Shown here piece after piece: positions 1 through 14,600 of a stretch of DNA of 64,000 nucleotides (position 1 is the stretch's first letter; each line of letters opens with the position of its first letter). This stretch comes from Anthopleura xanthogrammica (Eukaryota; Cnidaria; Anthozoa; Actiniaria; Actiniidae), in contig OZ025215.1 in NCBI GenBank assembly GCA_964019055.1, positions 4,035,001 through 4,099,000 on the forward strand, in the 5' to 3' direction. The translations under genes were made by a program, and so were the position numbers. The notes beneath the pieces were generated by a model. The model saw only the letters and a list, made by a program, of their open reading frames with translations, was not told the DNA's origin and ran no database searches.

Positions 1-2027
1 GCAGAAGTAGAAGCTCTTAAGTGTGGTAATACAAACAACATGGTAAGTGTGGTAATACAAACAACATTTACTATAATTTTGCTGCTTGTATTACAGCACC
101 TTTAGGACCGACCAAATATCAGCAGTTGGCAAAAAAGGCAAAAAAAAAAAAATTATGGCAATAAGCACAACATGCGCAGGCTGCCTCTCTTCAGTGTGAA
201 CATGAGATATTTTATTTGTCAGACCCACTGCTTCCTGTAGTTAGAGGTGTTTATTGGGTCTCCCCATGCTTTGAGGGACTTCCCTACATTCCCCTTGTTT
301 TCCTCCCACTGCAACAATTTAACCCTTTCTTCCAGATCTGATGTAACTGGTCTATAGCACTATCCCTGGGATAATAGATTAAAGAAATCATGAAGAATTC
401 CTCTTTTTAATCAGACGACAGATCTTACTGCATTGCAAAATGATACAATTTTTAAATTGCACAGTCAAATAACAGCCACTAGCAACACAAACATATATCC
501 AAAAATTTCATTAACAAGATAGGGTTATTGAGATAGTGGCCCTTATTTGATAAGACGGCTTAGCTGTCACATGGTACATGGAACTATTATTAGAGAAATC
601 CTGACAATGATTCATAAAAGACCTGATGATTGAGCTTAGGCTTCTAATTATACTATCATTAAAAGTCAATGTTAGCTTTTCATAAAGGCTTGAGTCAAGG
701 ACAACGCAAACATTCTTCTCAGATATTTTAGCTTAGCTGGATTACAAAGAATTAATGTGTTCTTGCTATACAAAATAGATAGGATTACTTGATTAAAAGA
801 ATTATAAAAGAAAAACCCTAAAATAGGTTATTTTGAACTTTAAAGAAAAAATGTTTTCGTTTTAATAACCAGCTAGCTCTAAGAAAATTTCATTAATGTA
901 AAAACAAAAAAAAAAACAAATGTGGGACTTAAGACATTGATTCTCACAGAAATACAAAACAGCCCTTCTTAGATTAAAAATGCAAACCTAGGAGTGAATA
1001 AAGGAAAAAAAAATCATTCAGTTTTTGAGAGTAATGTACAAATCAAGTTGAATTTTTAGTTTTATGAGAAAATAATAATCAAGTAAAAAATTGATTTAAA
1101 TGAGTAGGAGATAAGAACTGATTTAAAGCAATACTAGGATGAGAAAAATGACATACATTACATGTACCTTAAACAAATTCGTGAAATTATTCTTGGTGTT
1201 ACGTTAGAAATGCTACTTTGTAAATTATGCAAAAAAACAGAGAAGCAGAAAACAACATTTAATTTATCTGTTTAACTAAAGTTCCAACCAGCAAGAAAGA
1301 CTATTAATAGAGTGGCCACAGTTCTAAGCATTTACAAGCACTCCTGACTACCAAAACATGTTTCAAATTGAGTGTTCTTTTTCCAAACAATGCAACTGGT
1401 AAAAAGCAACACATTTCAATGTACTGTATCTACGTTGTTTATATGTGTCTAGTAGTTAAGAATGAGTCATGTTTCAGGTGACTGCTTTAATACAAAATAG
1501 TGCCACTCGCCCCAACATATAGAATTACTTGACTGCATTTTTTATTGTCATTAACACAGCTTATAATGCTATTTCATCATCTCAACAGTTAAAATCATGG
1601 AATGAATGACGTTTTTTTTATCAACCGTCAGAAGTTACACTCGTATATGTTAATACAATGGCTTTAGAAATCTACAGGTTAATTATTTTGTGTTATTTGT
1701 GCTAGATAATGATAGAAACTTGACCATGCTATAATTCCTTTATTTCTGATTTCAAGATCTATTGAACATATTATACAATTACAAGGTTGGTATAGGTTTT
1801 CCTTTCCTGTGAACTAAACCATCCTGTAATTTCTAATCCAATACTCATTTAACACGGCATTAGGGACATTACTTTTGATATACTATCTCTGTCCTTGGAT
1901 TGTGTTGTATAATAATATATTAGGGATTCATAATTCTCAGACTGTCTTGTGAATAATTATCCGATACACAGAATAATCTAACTGAAGAGATAAAGTAGGA
2001 TAGTCAAGGTTCATGGTTTTCAAATAT

Positions 2028-2116
2028 CCTTTCTTCCTTTCTCTTTTCTTCTTCTTTTTTTTTTTTTTATTTTTTCTTTCTTATTTTCTTTCTTTCTTTC
2101 TTCCTTTCCTTCTTTT
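2028..2116. repeat. Pyrimidine-rich microsatellite (CTTT/T)n
   Basis: About 90 bases of almost pure C and T, dominated by T-runs and CTTT units. It is simple sequence with no coding value. Confidence 0.7.
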
Positions 2117-2426
2117 TTGTCACAAATTGTGATTTTCTGCTATCATTTTATAATAAGTGAAATGATTATCAAGTTTCATTCATCATCAACCTGATGACTC
2201 AGTCTTCTTATCTTCATCTCTTATAATCACATAATTAGATATCTCAAAACCTAACACAAAATCAAGGTATTCTGAATGAACACCCAAATTTTATTGTGAC
2301 ATAATGCTCAGTAGTGCACTAAAACTCATCTTTCTACAAATTACAAACAGGCAATTTGATTTATCACAAAAATTGCATGTGTAAATCCATAAAAGCAGCG
2401 TATATATATATGTATACCTACGATGG

Positions 2427-2650
2427 ACCTAGGGGCTGGTCATTTATTTACTTGGGGGGGGGGGGGGGGGTCGACAGTTTTTCGAATAAAACCAAGATTG
2501 CAAATTTAGCCCCCCATACAAACCGTCAAATTTAAACCCTCACTACAAGAACTTGCCAAATGACAAAAGCAATCAATATTTTTGGGAATGACCACCCCCA
2601 GCAATTCTTCCGGTCCCCCCCCCCCCGGTAATAAACACCATCCCCTTAGT
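2427..2650. mobile_element. Foldback MITE-like element with terminal G-run and C-run
   Basis: The left end reads CTAGGGGCTGGTCATTTATT followed shortly by a G-run (about 17 G). The right end is a C-run followed by GGTAATAAACACCATCCCC, roughly its reverse complement. The interior also has short C-rich patches and no ORF. Terminal inverted structure without coding capacity fits a non-autonomous element; the superfamily is unknown. Confidence 0.5.
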
Positions 2651-5600
2651 GCAGTGAAAGGAAATATGATCTAGATATTCCCCTCTTCACATCAAATTCA
2701 CAGAGGGAAGGTGAAAGTATCAAGATATAGCTGTAAAGACAAACACCTTTGATTAAAACGTTGGAAAATTAAAGGAGACTTTTCTATTGTTTAAAGTGCA
2801 CGCATAATAGTTCTGAATCAGAAATATATATTAGAACTCAAATAGAATATTTAAATACATTGTATTAACATGTGAAATCAATGGTCCTGTATCTAGTGTC
2901 TCAATCTATCGACTTTGAAAAATCAAAGTATTAAATTGTGACATCAGTTTGTCATTTCAGTTCATTCCAAGATAGCTATGACTCTCAAAACCGACATCTC
3001 AATTCAATCATATTTTTCTTTTGATATAATATCAGGGCTTGAAGTTAACTTTTTAGTCCGCTAGCAAAGTGTTGCTAGTTAAGATTATATACTAGTAAAG
3101 TGGTAAAGTTTAGAAGGAATGATTGATTCTTACTCGCAAGTGTTTGCCAGTGCATATTTTTTTCACTCGCAAATTCCGAAAAAGCGTTAGCATTTTGCGA
3201 GTTTGCAAGCATTAATTTTGAGCTCTGTTATTTTGTAAAAAAGAACTGTTGTACTGATTTATGATTATTCCTTTTCTTGTCATAACTATTTGCCTATGGC
3301 TTTCTTTCAGTATTAAGTAATAATAAGATTTGAATCGAATTTAAACTTTATGAATATTTAGCCACATTGTGAACTACATGTATGTATAAAACATGAGATA
3401 AAGCTTTTCATATATATTAGCCTCCAGCTCATGAATTTAACACATGTACATGGTGTTCGTTTTCTACAATATTTCAGACTAATTTCTTTACTAATGACTG
3501 GAAGATTTTAAGATTTTTAATCTCATAAAAGTGGATGTGGTTATTCTAGTGGTTGGGTGTTGCAAAGGAAGGGAATCCCAAGGGCTTGACGTCTCACTCA
3601 TATTGACAATTCATTAAACACTTGCCAACACAATTTACTCAGTAAGTGGATATTAGCAGTGTTGGTAGTAAGCCAGCTAATTCAACCCAGACCTTCTATG
3701 AATCAATAAAGAACTCTATCTTTGTTGTGAAACCACATACACCCAAACACTGACAATGAAAAATGAAAAAAAAAACAAGTTTCTGAAGGGTTGGTCTTCT
3801 CTCTGCCTAGTTATTTGTCCAGCTGAACAACTTAATTTTCTTTGTTTTCTTGAAGATTAAGAATTCATTCAGAGAATTATTGGTTAAGTTCTTCAATTAC
3901 AAGAGTTCTAGAAAAAAAAAGCCTCAAGCATTTGTTTTAATTAGCTATAATGTATATTTTTGTGGGAAACTCTTTCTTGAAGCACAGGAGGTAAAGTCTT
4001 TAGTATTCACAAGTTGTCTTTGAATTAAGTGGCAAAGAGAGAAAGCTACTAGTCATGTCAAGGACTTGAATTGACCCACAAACACTGTATATGCAAAGCA
4101 GCTTAACTGGAGTACATTCCAGTGTGAGGTCTATGGTAACCATTAGCAACACCCCACTACAAGCATGAGCTATCCATAGGATAATAACAATACATTGCTT
4201 AAACAATTAACAACTGTCACTGCTTAACACAGTCATGTTCTAGAGACTGCTCTTATTCCAACAAAAGAATTAATAATGAGCTGGGAAGCAATATGAAAAA
4301 ATACAGTGTTCTTTTGTACTACATTAAATGATTTAAAAAACAATTTATTGCTCTATATTTAACCAAAAAGTACATAATCAAACCTGAATGATTGATGAAA
4401 TGTGGGATAAAAACTAAGAACTGGGAAAGAAATAATATTTTCACACATCCAATACTGGTAAACTCTTAATGCACTTCTAAATGAAAATTGAAATGACTGA
4501 CAGGTTCAATAGAACAGTAAAGATCTTGAAATGTTATCAGAAAAACCTTTGACTGATCCAAAATAATAAGGGAATATACTACTTACGGGAAAGTGATTAC
4601 TTTGGGAAGTCTATACTTAATGCGCACACAGATCATGTCATTTGACAATCAGAGACAGATTGGAGCCAGAAGAAGTTAAACAACCTAATTTGAACACTAC
4701 AAAACCACTAATGTTGAATAAAAGTTGTGTAAAAGCAACCTCTAATCCTCCAAGTGAATTAAGCTTCTCAAGCACACGAAGAATTGAAAAGTTAAACATT
4801 CAGTTGTCAGTATTTAATCTTGTAAGAGTGGAAAGAAATAGGTGTGCATTTTGAACCAAAATAGTCCACAGTAGATTGTCTAAACAGAAATTAATCTAAT
4901 AAAAAAATCAGGACAATAATATGCTACTGTAAATTTCAATTTTCTTTCAAAAATTCAAAACCAGAGAGAATGAAGGTGGACTTAGGTTTCAATGTTTGGT
5001 AAAGTTCATTGGTTACCGGTAATGTGTTTTAAGCCACATCCTAAGGGCATAAAGAGCAGAGTAAATGGCTTGTTATATGATACACAGCAAGACAGACAAG
5101 AAAGTCAACAGGACAAAATATTCTTACAACTTGATAGGCAAGAAATGAACAAAAATAATTATAATAACCATCATTGTCAGCAGAACTGGCAATTCTCTTG
5201 ACTATTAGCTAAAGACAATGTTCTATCACAAGTGAAAAGCTTTCCGACTAAAAATGACTCTGAAACGTAAAACAAGATATCAACCATCAATAGAATAAGG
5301 AGTATTTGTTTAAGATGCGTTTGAAAGGGATTTGGGTTTCTCTGAAACTTAATCTTTATTCCTTAAAAAGATTAAAGTGATTTGTTCCTGAATCTCCTCT
5401 TCAAAAAACGCATGCTAAAAAACATCCCTTTTCTACATTTGAAAATTTATTTACCCTAAAATCCTTTTCAAAAAGTATTTAAAATAAGACATATCAAGCA
5501 AGAGTTACAAAAGTTGACTATTATATTTAGAACTAATGAATTATTGTGAAAGAGTGGAAGTGAAAATAAGACACTAGTATTGACCTGAAAACTCAATAGA

Positions 5601-7106
5601 ATAGTCAAAATGTTGTTGCAACTAAATTAAAAATTTCAATATGAACAAAATTATTAGAAAGGAGCTTAAGCAGTTCTTTTGAACCATTCAAAATGAAATT
5701 TTTTCTAATCTAAGAGACAAATGTTAAATATTATCACAAATGTGTGAATTGGCAAACCACTGGTGGTCACATCACAGCTCTTCATACAGACCCAGTAAAT
5801 GGAACTAGACAATTTAAACAAGTCATAAGATAACTAACACTAGCACACAATCTCTTAACAACGCACAATGAAACACTTAAACATAAGAGGCTCCAAAAAT
5901 CCTCAAGCTACGAAAAACAAAACTGTTTGAGGAGCACTTTGGCAAGGAAAGCTGAGACAACACAAAACTTGTTTTAACAAAAATCCAGAAGGGGTTAGTT
6001 TTTGTCATACCATGGTGATAGGAGAAGGCTAGTAATATTCTGTTTTCTTATGCAAATAGAGCAGCTGCTTGGCCCTCTTTGTGGGAGTATATTACATATC
6101 AACTATTCCTAACAGGCCTTAATGTTTACAATTAACATGAAGAACTTGAATAGGAACACCAGTAAGAGGGAAAACTCAATAACTACTTTCTTTTCACAGC
6201 ACAAAAAAATATGCCAGACTGTTTTAATGAGAAAATTGCAAAATGATAAGAACAAAGTAATTTATGCTTGAAAACAAGTTGACTGGTAAAAAAAATAGAT
6301 TTTTTTATCCTAAGAATAAAATTAGCACTTACTAATTTCCTGATGAACACAGAGAGCAGTTCTATTAAACAGCAAAAAGGAACTTAACTCAGAAATTCAA
6401 TCAACAGAACAAAAGACCAGAAGAATTTTAATAAACACGATTAAATTTGGAAAGTAAGGGAAGTCTAAAATTAACCAATTTCTCAAATCAGTCTCAAGCA
6501 AAGTCTAGAGAAAAAACAAATGCAAATAAATCCTTTTTCCCCAAAAAATATTATAAAATTTGCTAAAAATGACTATATTTTTCCTAGAATATGATTCTCT
6601 TATTAATATCTCAGTTCTTCTTTAAATATTCTTAATTTTAATACAGACGCAAACAGCAATTATGAATTAATTATCTCTCTACCTTAAATAGTGGAAAGTT
6701 AGAAACCAAAATTTCAGATTGATAATGAATAAATTAGAATTAATATTGGATGTATTGTGAGAAGGATTTGAAACTCTAAGGAGAAGATAAATCTAGACAC
6801 AATCTTAACCTAATGCCATGCTTTTAAAAAATATGAGTATAATTTGTGTCAGGAAACTTAAAACACATTTGAGAGGTCCACAGTTTTAAGGCTATATATT
6901 GCTGTAAGCTAATTCAAGCAATGAGTGGTATACAGGTGTTTCTAAGGGTCCTGAATGATACAGATTTATTCCTTTTTCAAGAGCTCCTTAACTCATCTTA
7001 GACCTAAACAAAACAACTCCATATCATTTCTTCTCACACCAACAACCACAGAAATACAAATATATACTTATTGATCTTTATCACATGAATTTTTTTTTTT
7101 ACTTAC

Positions 7107-7854
7107 ATCTTCTGTTGACATCAGCCTGGGTTTCTTCATCAGCAATATCACAGCACTCTTTGATATCTTCTTTCTCTTGTTTAACTTTCACTGCATCAAA
7201 TCTTGGGTTGTTTTCACTGCTTTCAGTGGAGTGAGTACTGCGGGGACTTGCATTAGGGGAGTGGTCGATATTAGTATATTCTCCCATATCTCTATCAGCA
7301 ACTTGGGGAGACAGCTTGTCTTTGCTCATTCTTTCGCGCTCACTCTCAAGGTCCAACGATGAGCGCTTGTGATAAAGACTTTCAAAACTATGCTCCCTTT
7401 CTAACAAACTTCTCTGATGCTGCAAATGATGAAAAGAAAAGCTATGTTCATGAGGGCTAATCCTCCTGAATGCACTGGTACCATTAAAAACTGCAGTTGG
7501 TCCTGAAGTTTTGTGTAATAATCCACTTCCCAAATGAGAATGAATCTGGAAAAAATGAGGGTTGTAGTCGGGAGACACTCTGTCAGAGTATCGATCACTG
7601 GTTTGTGGACTGTGATACAAAGATAGGTGCGAGGGGCGATGCTGATAGGGAGAACTGCTTAATACCATCCTATGGAGAGTGTCTCCATCGATGAACCTGC
7701 TACTGGATGAAGAGTATGCGGCATGGTAGTCACTGATAGTACTTGGCGATGAAGCTGTCGGGCGTGTGGCTTCTGCAGTAGAAGCTAAAACCATCAAAGC
7801 AGGTGAAGTTAGAGGGTTAGGAATATAAGCCGGTGTACCCAATTTCTCCATCAT
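7107..7854 (-). CDS. N-terminal exon of a probable transcription factor (partial gene)
   Basis: Minus-strand open exon of about 249 codons. It is rich in Ser, His, Tyr and Pro (for example SSSSS, SFHHLQHQ), a low-complexity composition typical of transcription-factor transactivation regions. Near the end it carries VKQEKED, a sumoylation consensus (psi-K-x-E), followed by an acidic stretch. The first ATG pair (7854 and 7851) has a good context (GGAATGATGG). The frame stays open slightly further up to a stop at 7915-7917, so an internal-exon start there cannot be excluded. The exon ends at a clean donor (AGAT|GTAAGT, donor at 7101-7106) in phase 1, so a DNA-binding domain should follow in a later exon. 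None is recognisable in 1-7100, so it is either outside the window or in very short exons. I do not recognise the family; homeodomain, nuclear-receptor or zinc-finger classes are all possible. Real exon: fairly sure. Function: inferred from composition only. Confidence 0.6.
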
Positions 7855-8673
7855 TCCGTTTTTCAATTTTTCTTGTTTGGTTAACCTGTAGTTCTGTGGT
7901 ATCAATACTGCAGCTCAACTTAAGCCAATTTTAACAAACCAGCTTGTTTTCTTGACAGATTTAACTGCTGTGGCTAATAACTCGGCAGCACTTGTTTAAC
8001 CCGATCCAGTCAAATTGTTTTACACAATATTCGGTATATGCCAAGTCTATGCACAGCTTCATATACTGTTAGTATTCCAGGAAGAAGATTACACCTAAAG
8101 CATTCTTCAAATGGCTAATAATTTCGTTAAAAACCCTAATCACTCGTAAACTACCGTCCTTAAAGCCTTTAACGTAAAAATTCTGAATAAAGAGATAACA
8201 GTTAATGTGAGTGTCGACTGTTCATCACCCGATAGAGCTAACTTGGAAGAGCGAAGTTACCGTACGTAGCAGTGCAAGCGAACCACACGTTCACTTCAAG
8301 TTCTTGAGGTCTCAAACTGAACTGGTTGAACAGCAGCTGAACTTAACACGAAGTGGTAACTTCCATGCTAATTTAACGTGACTCGTGCTCTTGTTGTCAC
8401 AACTTGAAATTAGTAATGAGTTTAATACGTACAAACTACTTAACCGAGACCGGACATGCGCTCGTAAAAAATAACAAAACCGCCGAACTGCCAGTCGCAA
8501 AATAACCTCTCTACTGTCAACTTTAGACTTATTAAAGTGATAAGCTTGGGCAGTAAAGCACGCTAACCGGAAGATGGAGAGGATTGAGTATAGATAGAAC
8601 TCTGCTCGCATCAACATAAATTCATCTACTAACCTTGCAGCTGCCGAAGTCCTTGTTTTATTTTGCTGTTCAG

Positions 8674-8685
8674 CGCGCATGCGTA
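8674..8685. promoter_or_regulatory. NRF1-like palindromic site
   Basis: CGCGCATGCGTA matches the NRF1 consensus YGCGCAYGCGCR at 11 of 12 positions. It lies about 0.82 kb upstream of the probable start codon of the minus-strand transcription-factor exon, in a locally CpG-richer stretch. This is consistent with a core-promoter position, but a single motif is weak evidence. Confidence 0.25.
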
Positions 8686-11600
8686 CAATCACTAGCCTTT
8701 TGAACGCATGATGGGTTGCGCACGGGTCCGGCCACCCCCAGAAGCAGTAAATAGCGATTTGCACCTAATGAAAATTTCCCCTGTAGTATAAACAATATAG
8801 CTTTAATTTTGATATTTTACAAAGAACCTGCTGACAAGCCTCCTTAAACTAACATTTACGGCTTGATACTTCCATTGGTTTTCAAACATCCGTTCTCTTG
8901 CCCGTCCATGTATCAAAGTTTAATAAAAACTTTCACTTCGGACACCTCCAAGAAATGGTTTGTTTAACCTTATTTGAAAGATTCTTTAAATAAAATATTT
9001 CTTTGAAACTACAAATAGATATTTGTTTACGACAAAATTAAATTTTCACAATTTGCCACAACATCCCAATTGACTTGAAAGTGCTATCATACATAATGAT
9101 AGGTGTTAGATGGGAAATTGGCCATATTCATGTCAAATTTGAAGTTAAAAAAATTCTGATTCATTTTAAGTACTGACGCATCGCTGAAGTCTCCAGGACC
9201 GAGCACAACGCAATCAAATAATCAAACTTGTCTAACAATGTATTTTTTTAATTAACCAAACTCGCTGGAAACCTTAGCTTTGTCTCTTCCTACAACTCCC
9301 GGCTGAACTTGGCTCGCTTCGTCATGATAATTGTGCTCGGCTTCTCGGCACGACTTTAGATTAAAATCCTTAGAATTCCAAGTTTTTCCGGAGCTGGTTA
9401 AGGTTCCAAACTGTTGTTATCAATAAGTACCCCGATGTTTGAGGAAGCAGCTCTTTTTGAATGTTTATTGCTTTGTAACTTTGAATTCCCAAGCCGAGGA
9501 TGTAAATTGTTAATTCGGCAGAGTTGATTTGAGCAGTAGCTGGAGGGGGATATTATTGTGTAAAGTTTTCAAATCATGGCTCAATGATTTCATAAAAGAA
9601 ATAAAAGTTAAATCTGCTTAAGCCCTCTCAACGGATGTTCGGTTCTTTTCAACGCATTCATTGTGTTTCCACTTGGAAAATATCCTTATAAACTTCACAG
9701 CATCAAAATTTCGGCCGTAACATTTCCAAATACTAATAAACATTGAAATTTATACACAATCGACCATCCAAATATATAGTACTACTTTTGGTAACTCAAG
9801 TTACGTGTGTTTTTTTTTTTATTTTATTTTTTTTATCATGTGAAAAGGCAAACATCATATTAAAGCCAGTTAAACAACTCAAGCCGTCGAATTTGGCAAG
9901 AAAACAGAGCATATCCAGTTTTCCCCCCATAGTTTTGTGTAAGTAGTTGGCCGAGGACAGATCAAAGTACTTAGGTGTTGTATTCATTAGTGGCAAAATT
10001 AAGTATCTATTCTCGAAGTCAACCGAGCCTTTATTGTTGTTTTTCATCACATTAAATACTGCAAATAGGTAGGTGAAAACCAGTCAACCTTCCAGTTAAA
10101 GCAACCATGATTAAGGAGGGAATGTTTTCTCTTTAAACATATAAGATATATAAAAGAAAAAAAGAATAGAGACGGATAGAAAAAAAAAAATAATTGAAAG
10201 TTTTAGCAGTTATTATTTGGGTTTTACATTTAATTCACTGTCCTTGGAAAAGAAAAAAAATTCGGCATTTGAATCTATTAAAAGATCCTTTTAACGCGTT
10301 TATTAGTAAGCAGGAAAGAATAGTGTTCTTCTAGTCGACCAATTTCTATGCTAATTAGATCCCATTTGCACTGTAAAATAAGGTAAAAGGAACCATTAAA
10401 ATTTACTGCCTCGGGCCGGAATTTCCTCAAGAGAGCCACTGACCTATCCTTGTCTCAAACACTGATAAATATATTTTGTTCGCGGATTAGTGTATACACA
10501 AATAGTAGGCCAATTGCGTTCTACAAAATCGAAAAGATATGGCGCACGATTTGTATCTAGCGCTTATTGGAAAACTATATCATGCAGTTCTTTTGATATT
10601 CTCTGGGACTCAAGCAGGAACCTACTGAGATATCATTTGGTACATTCATAGTATAAGCCGCAGGACAGCTATTGTTAAGTGGCACAAGCCTCCCGCTGAC
10701 TTTAAGATAAACTCGATACACTGTTTTCAGTTCAACTATGAAAGACCGAGCTTACGAAGAGAGCGTCATCTAGGGCCTCCTACTGAACAATCGATATTCC
10801 AATTCACTGGCCTTTCTTTTGCCTCAATCTTTTGAAATTCACCTCCAGTATTGAAACAGCAAATCCTTCCGCTTTAAACAAAGATTAGTTTTGATATAAA
10901 CTAGCGCTTTTGGCTCAAAAAAAGAGTTGAATAACTGACCTTTCGAACAATGCTCAGGAAACACGGAAAAAACTAACGCTCGATGAAAATTAACTTATTT
11001 CAAAATTAAAGGAAAAAAAACTATGAAAGATTTAATTATTAGCAACGTGCTGTTTAGAATTTGCTGAAGAGGGGAGTTTGGCTAATTGTGTTTCACTCTT
11101 GGCACTTGAATCTGTAAATTGGAGCGTAAATGCGAGTTATTTTCAAGTTCTAAGTGCTTTGAGTTCGAAATCAAGATTTGGCGTATTTTATTTCAAACTG
11201 ACAACAGACTACTTTCGTCTTTTTCTCGCAAATGAAAACTCATCGGAGCTTAAATTTAAATGCTGCAGCTGCCTGAGTTCTTTGTCTGTAAAACTGATGG
11301 TATTATCCCTGTTAATAAAGCAAAATTAATCAAAAGTACAAGGCTATTGTTTACACTTCCCAAATACTACCGTCTAAAAGAGAGCCTGCATTTTCTTTTG
11401 AAAGCTAATAGGTTATTCAAAGCAAACATTCGAAGCGTAGAAGGTAGAAGCATTTACACATTCGCAGTCATTACCAAGGATAATTTTTCTTCAAAGACAA
11501 ATTTGTCAGAAAAAGTCAACTAAAAGCGCCTATCACGAGGAAAAGAAATCTCATTTCCTATCATTTGGGTTTAAACGAAAAGCCATTTGCTAACTAGAAA

Positions 11601-14600
11601 CTGGCTTGTTAGTGGGCTTAAGACGATTGAGTTGTTCACCTGCTCACCGGTTCACGATAAACACTGCAATCATTTACAATTCGAACAAAATTGGTCTGTC
11701 ATTGAAGGTGATTTGAACTGTGTTGGCTAAGAACGATTGACTCGCATGGTATTGAAGACAGTGACGAATTTATAATAGCGAAATATATTCGATCACTCCC
11801 CCTAAAGATACACCAAAAACGATGACAAAAAAAAATTATAAAAATATCAATACAGTAACAATAAACAAATCGAAAACAACTTTTTCATAAGAACCTGCCC
11901 AACATTCGACATACATTTATCTCATATTATTTGATTCCCAAGGATATTTTTTTTTCTTTCCGGAAAAATGTTCATCTATAGAAGCCGGGTCCTTTTAGGA
12001 AAATTGATTAAAAACCTTAACTCGATATCAAAATGATAAAAATGTCTGTTTAAATACTTGATTAGTCCGTCAAAACTTTTCTGTCGTTATTCACTGACCG
12101 CGCGCGCACGACTTCATTCAGGGAAGTCCTCTTAATTTTTCCCGCTAATTTGAAAAACGATAATTAGGTTTGAATAGCAAGAAAGAGTTTGAAACTAAAA
12201 GCACCGTTAACTGCGGACAGTTACCATTATATTTCAGGCTGTCGAGAACAATAGCGTCAAGTTAAAAAAAAAATTCTAAACGAAAAGACCAAACAAAAAA
12301 CTCTGAATAAAAAAATTGAAGTTGAAGTGCAAATCAGTTTGTTCATTCCTTCCTATTTAGAATGATCTAAAGGTTTCTTTTTAAAGATAGACTTTTAGCG
12401 TCATTATTACGCTCGGAACGGCTCACAACAGACAAACCATGACTTGTATTTGCCAAATTGCCTTCAGGGCTGGACTTTTTAACGTCAAGCCGATAAGCCC
12501 CAAATGTCGTATAGGATATCTTACTGGCTCCCCCAGACACTGTTTATATTTCATGATTTTGTATCGCACATTTAGAATGACTAATATCAGCATTAATATG
12601 ACATTTCCATCTTATCTTCCCCGTTGGTAATCGACTTCGAAGCATATTGCCCGCTTCTCGTATGATCTTGCCAATAAGTCACAACTTCTTAGCGCCTTTG
12701 AAGTGTAAATTTAAGGGGGATTGTGTGTAAATAGATATGACATGCAAAAGCATTTTCATACATTTTAAATCAAACTGTTTCGCTGGAAAGTTTTTTTTAA
12801 ATACAGAATATTAGCTTTTGGCTGATTGGTTTGATGTAATCAAATGCTTGATATGTGACGAAGTATACTGGACGTAACTTTGATAGAACTGCGGGCTCGA
12901 CACAGAACAAGGCTTCGGCTTTGAAACATTTAAATGGTCAATTGAAATTCTGCACTGATATTTCTTGAGATTTGTTTATCTTATCAGATAGAGGATCAAA
13001 AGAATCGACATAGTTTTTTTATTCAAAGTAATATGCTCAAAGCAGCCGAACAGCCTGTTCAGGAACAAGTAGAGGGCCATTTTACAAAACCATTATCGGT
13101 CTGACCTAAAGGCGAATTCGAGTTTCCCCTCAATTAAATCTATCCATGCCTGCCCTTCTATTTAGTCTTTACCAAGTGACAAGCTTGTCTGGTGCTGGAA
13201 ATTACAAAAGACGTCATTTTTTTTTTCGCAAAAAAATGACTGATTCGTTCATTAACTTGAAGTCTTTCTGTTTTGGAGACAAAATCAAAGAATCACTGAA
13301 TAAAAGTTGTTTATCTCGTAACATCTGGTACCAGTAGCTTAAACCACGCTGAACTTTTTTTACAAATAACTTCTAATCATATTCAAATTGCAATTCCCAA
13401 AATGGTTGCCACAATTCCGTTTTGCCGACAAATATTTGGCTAATATTGACACACATAATACGATTAGACACTCTGTTCTGCGTTTAGAGAGAAGTCTAAT
13501 AAACAGCTTCCAATAAGACTTCAGCTTGTCCATCAGTTGCGCCAAGTAAAAAATGATCTCTCGGAATACTTCTGAAATACTTCTTTAATGTACAATTATT
13601 CATTTCGATAAAGTAAATATCGCCAAGATGGACAGCAGGTTAGGAAGACAGTCGTTTGGCAGTCCAGACGAGACTTCAAAAATTGCAACTTAAGATATAG
13701 AAAAAACATTCTATATGCCGAAAGTGATTGTTCTTCGCTCAAATCTCGTTTGGGAAACTGAAATTCGTATTCATTAAAGTACGTGGAAGACTTAAATCGG
13801 TCTGTTAAGAATTCTTTACTAGTAATAAAATCCTTTAATTATGACTGAGCATGAATCCCAGCCGCTTGTGTTGTCCTTTTTGGGGTAGTCGTCTATGACA
13901 AGTCTTTAAGCTTTCAAGTCGAGAAGTTGGCCTCCGTTTGTTAGATAAGGTACCATTCTATGCGAAGATGTTATCTTGTGTGAGGTAGAGTTTGTCATAT
14001 TAACGAGCGTTTATAGTGTTAAGTAAGCGACTGAGAAGAGCTAAAAAGCTCTGTTTAAGCCAATTAAATTAATCATTTATAAGTTGAAAAGTAGTTTAGG
14101 GACTGAATAGTAGAACTATATCACTCTCTTTAGAGCGAGATGGCACCTTTAAGACTTCTGTTAACTAAGAGCTTAAATCATTTGGAACTAAAAATGATCA
14201 AGTACTTGAGAAAAAGCGTTTCGCTCGTGCTCTCAGAAAGATGTCTCTGTTGATAAATAATTCGTCATTAAAATTATTAAGTTCCTCACACATGAACAAT
14301 AAAATTTACACCTAACTGTTATTACGAATAGCCGAAAATAGAAAAAAAAATGCCTAGAAGCAGGATAAACCCGGGCCATTCTTATTCGATTATTCTCATA
14401 ATTTTTCGATAAAGACTGGCTTGGTTTGTCAACTGTTAATTTAAATTGAAAACAAAAGAGAAGAACAGAGAAGTGCGACAAATTATGAATATCAATTGAA
14501 TAAGCTAGTTAAGTAGCGTCTTTTGGTGCAGTTGCTGGTTTTTAATTTGAAAGTGCGCTGTAACGGTTCGAGCCGGTAAACACAAATACCTAGTATAAGG

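Larger units (their letters stand above)
1..7100. other. Non-coding region, probable first intron or downstream part of the transcription-factor gene
   Basis: No reading frame longer than about 70 codons looks like protein, and no family motif is visible on either strand. If the exon ending at 7107 continues leftward, this is intron. Contents seen: a pyrimidine-rich tract at about 2028-2116, a G-run/C-run foldback element at about 2427-2650, a degenerate repeat at about 3030-3235 beginning with a cagggcttgaagttaac motif, and otherwise AT-rich unique-looking DNA. Confidence 0.5.

Noticed and set aside
4000..4206. Minus-strand 68-codon frame as a further exon of the transcription-factor gene
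   Set aside because: No acceptor in the required phase and no DNA-binding motif; sequence looks like intronic DNA.
8312..8764. 150-codon minus-strand frame upstream of the transcription-factor exon
   Set aside because: No recognisable family, odd composition and position in the probable promoter or 5'UTR; more likely a chance frame.
11078..11523. Two overlapping plus-strand frames of about 85 codons
   Set aside because: Overlap in different frames, no domain, no splice context and AT-rich; chance frames.
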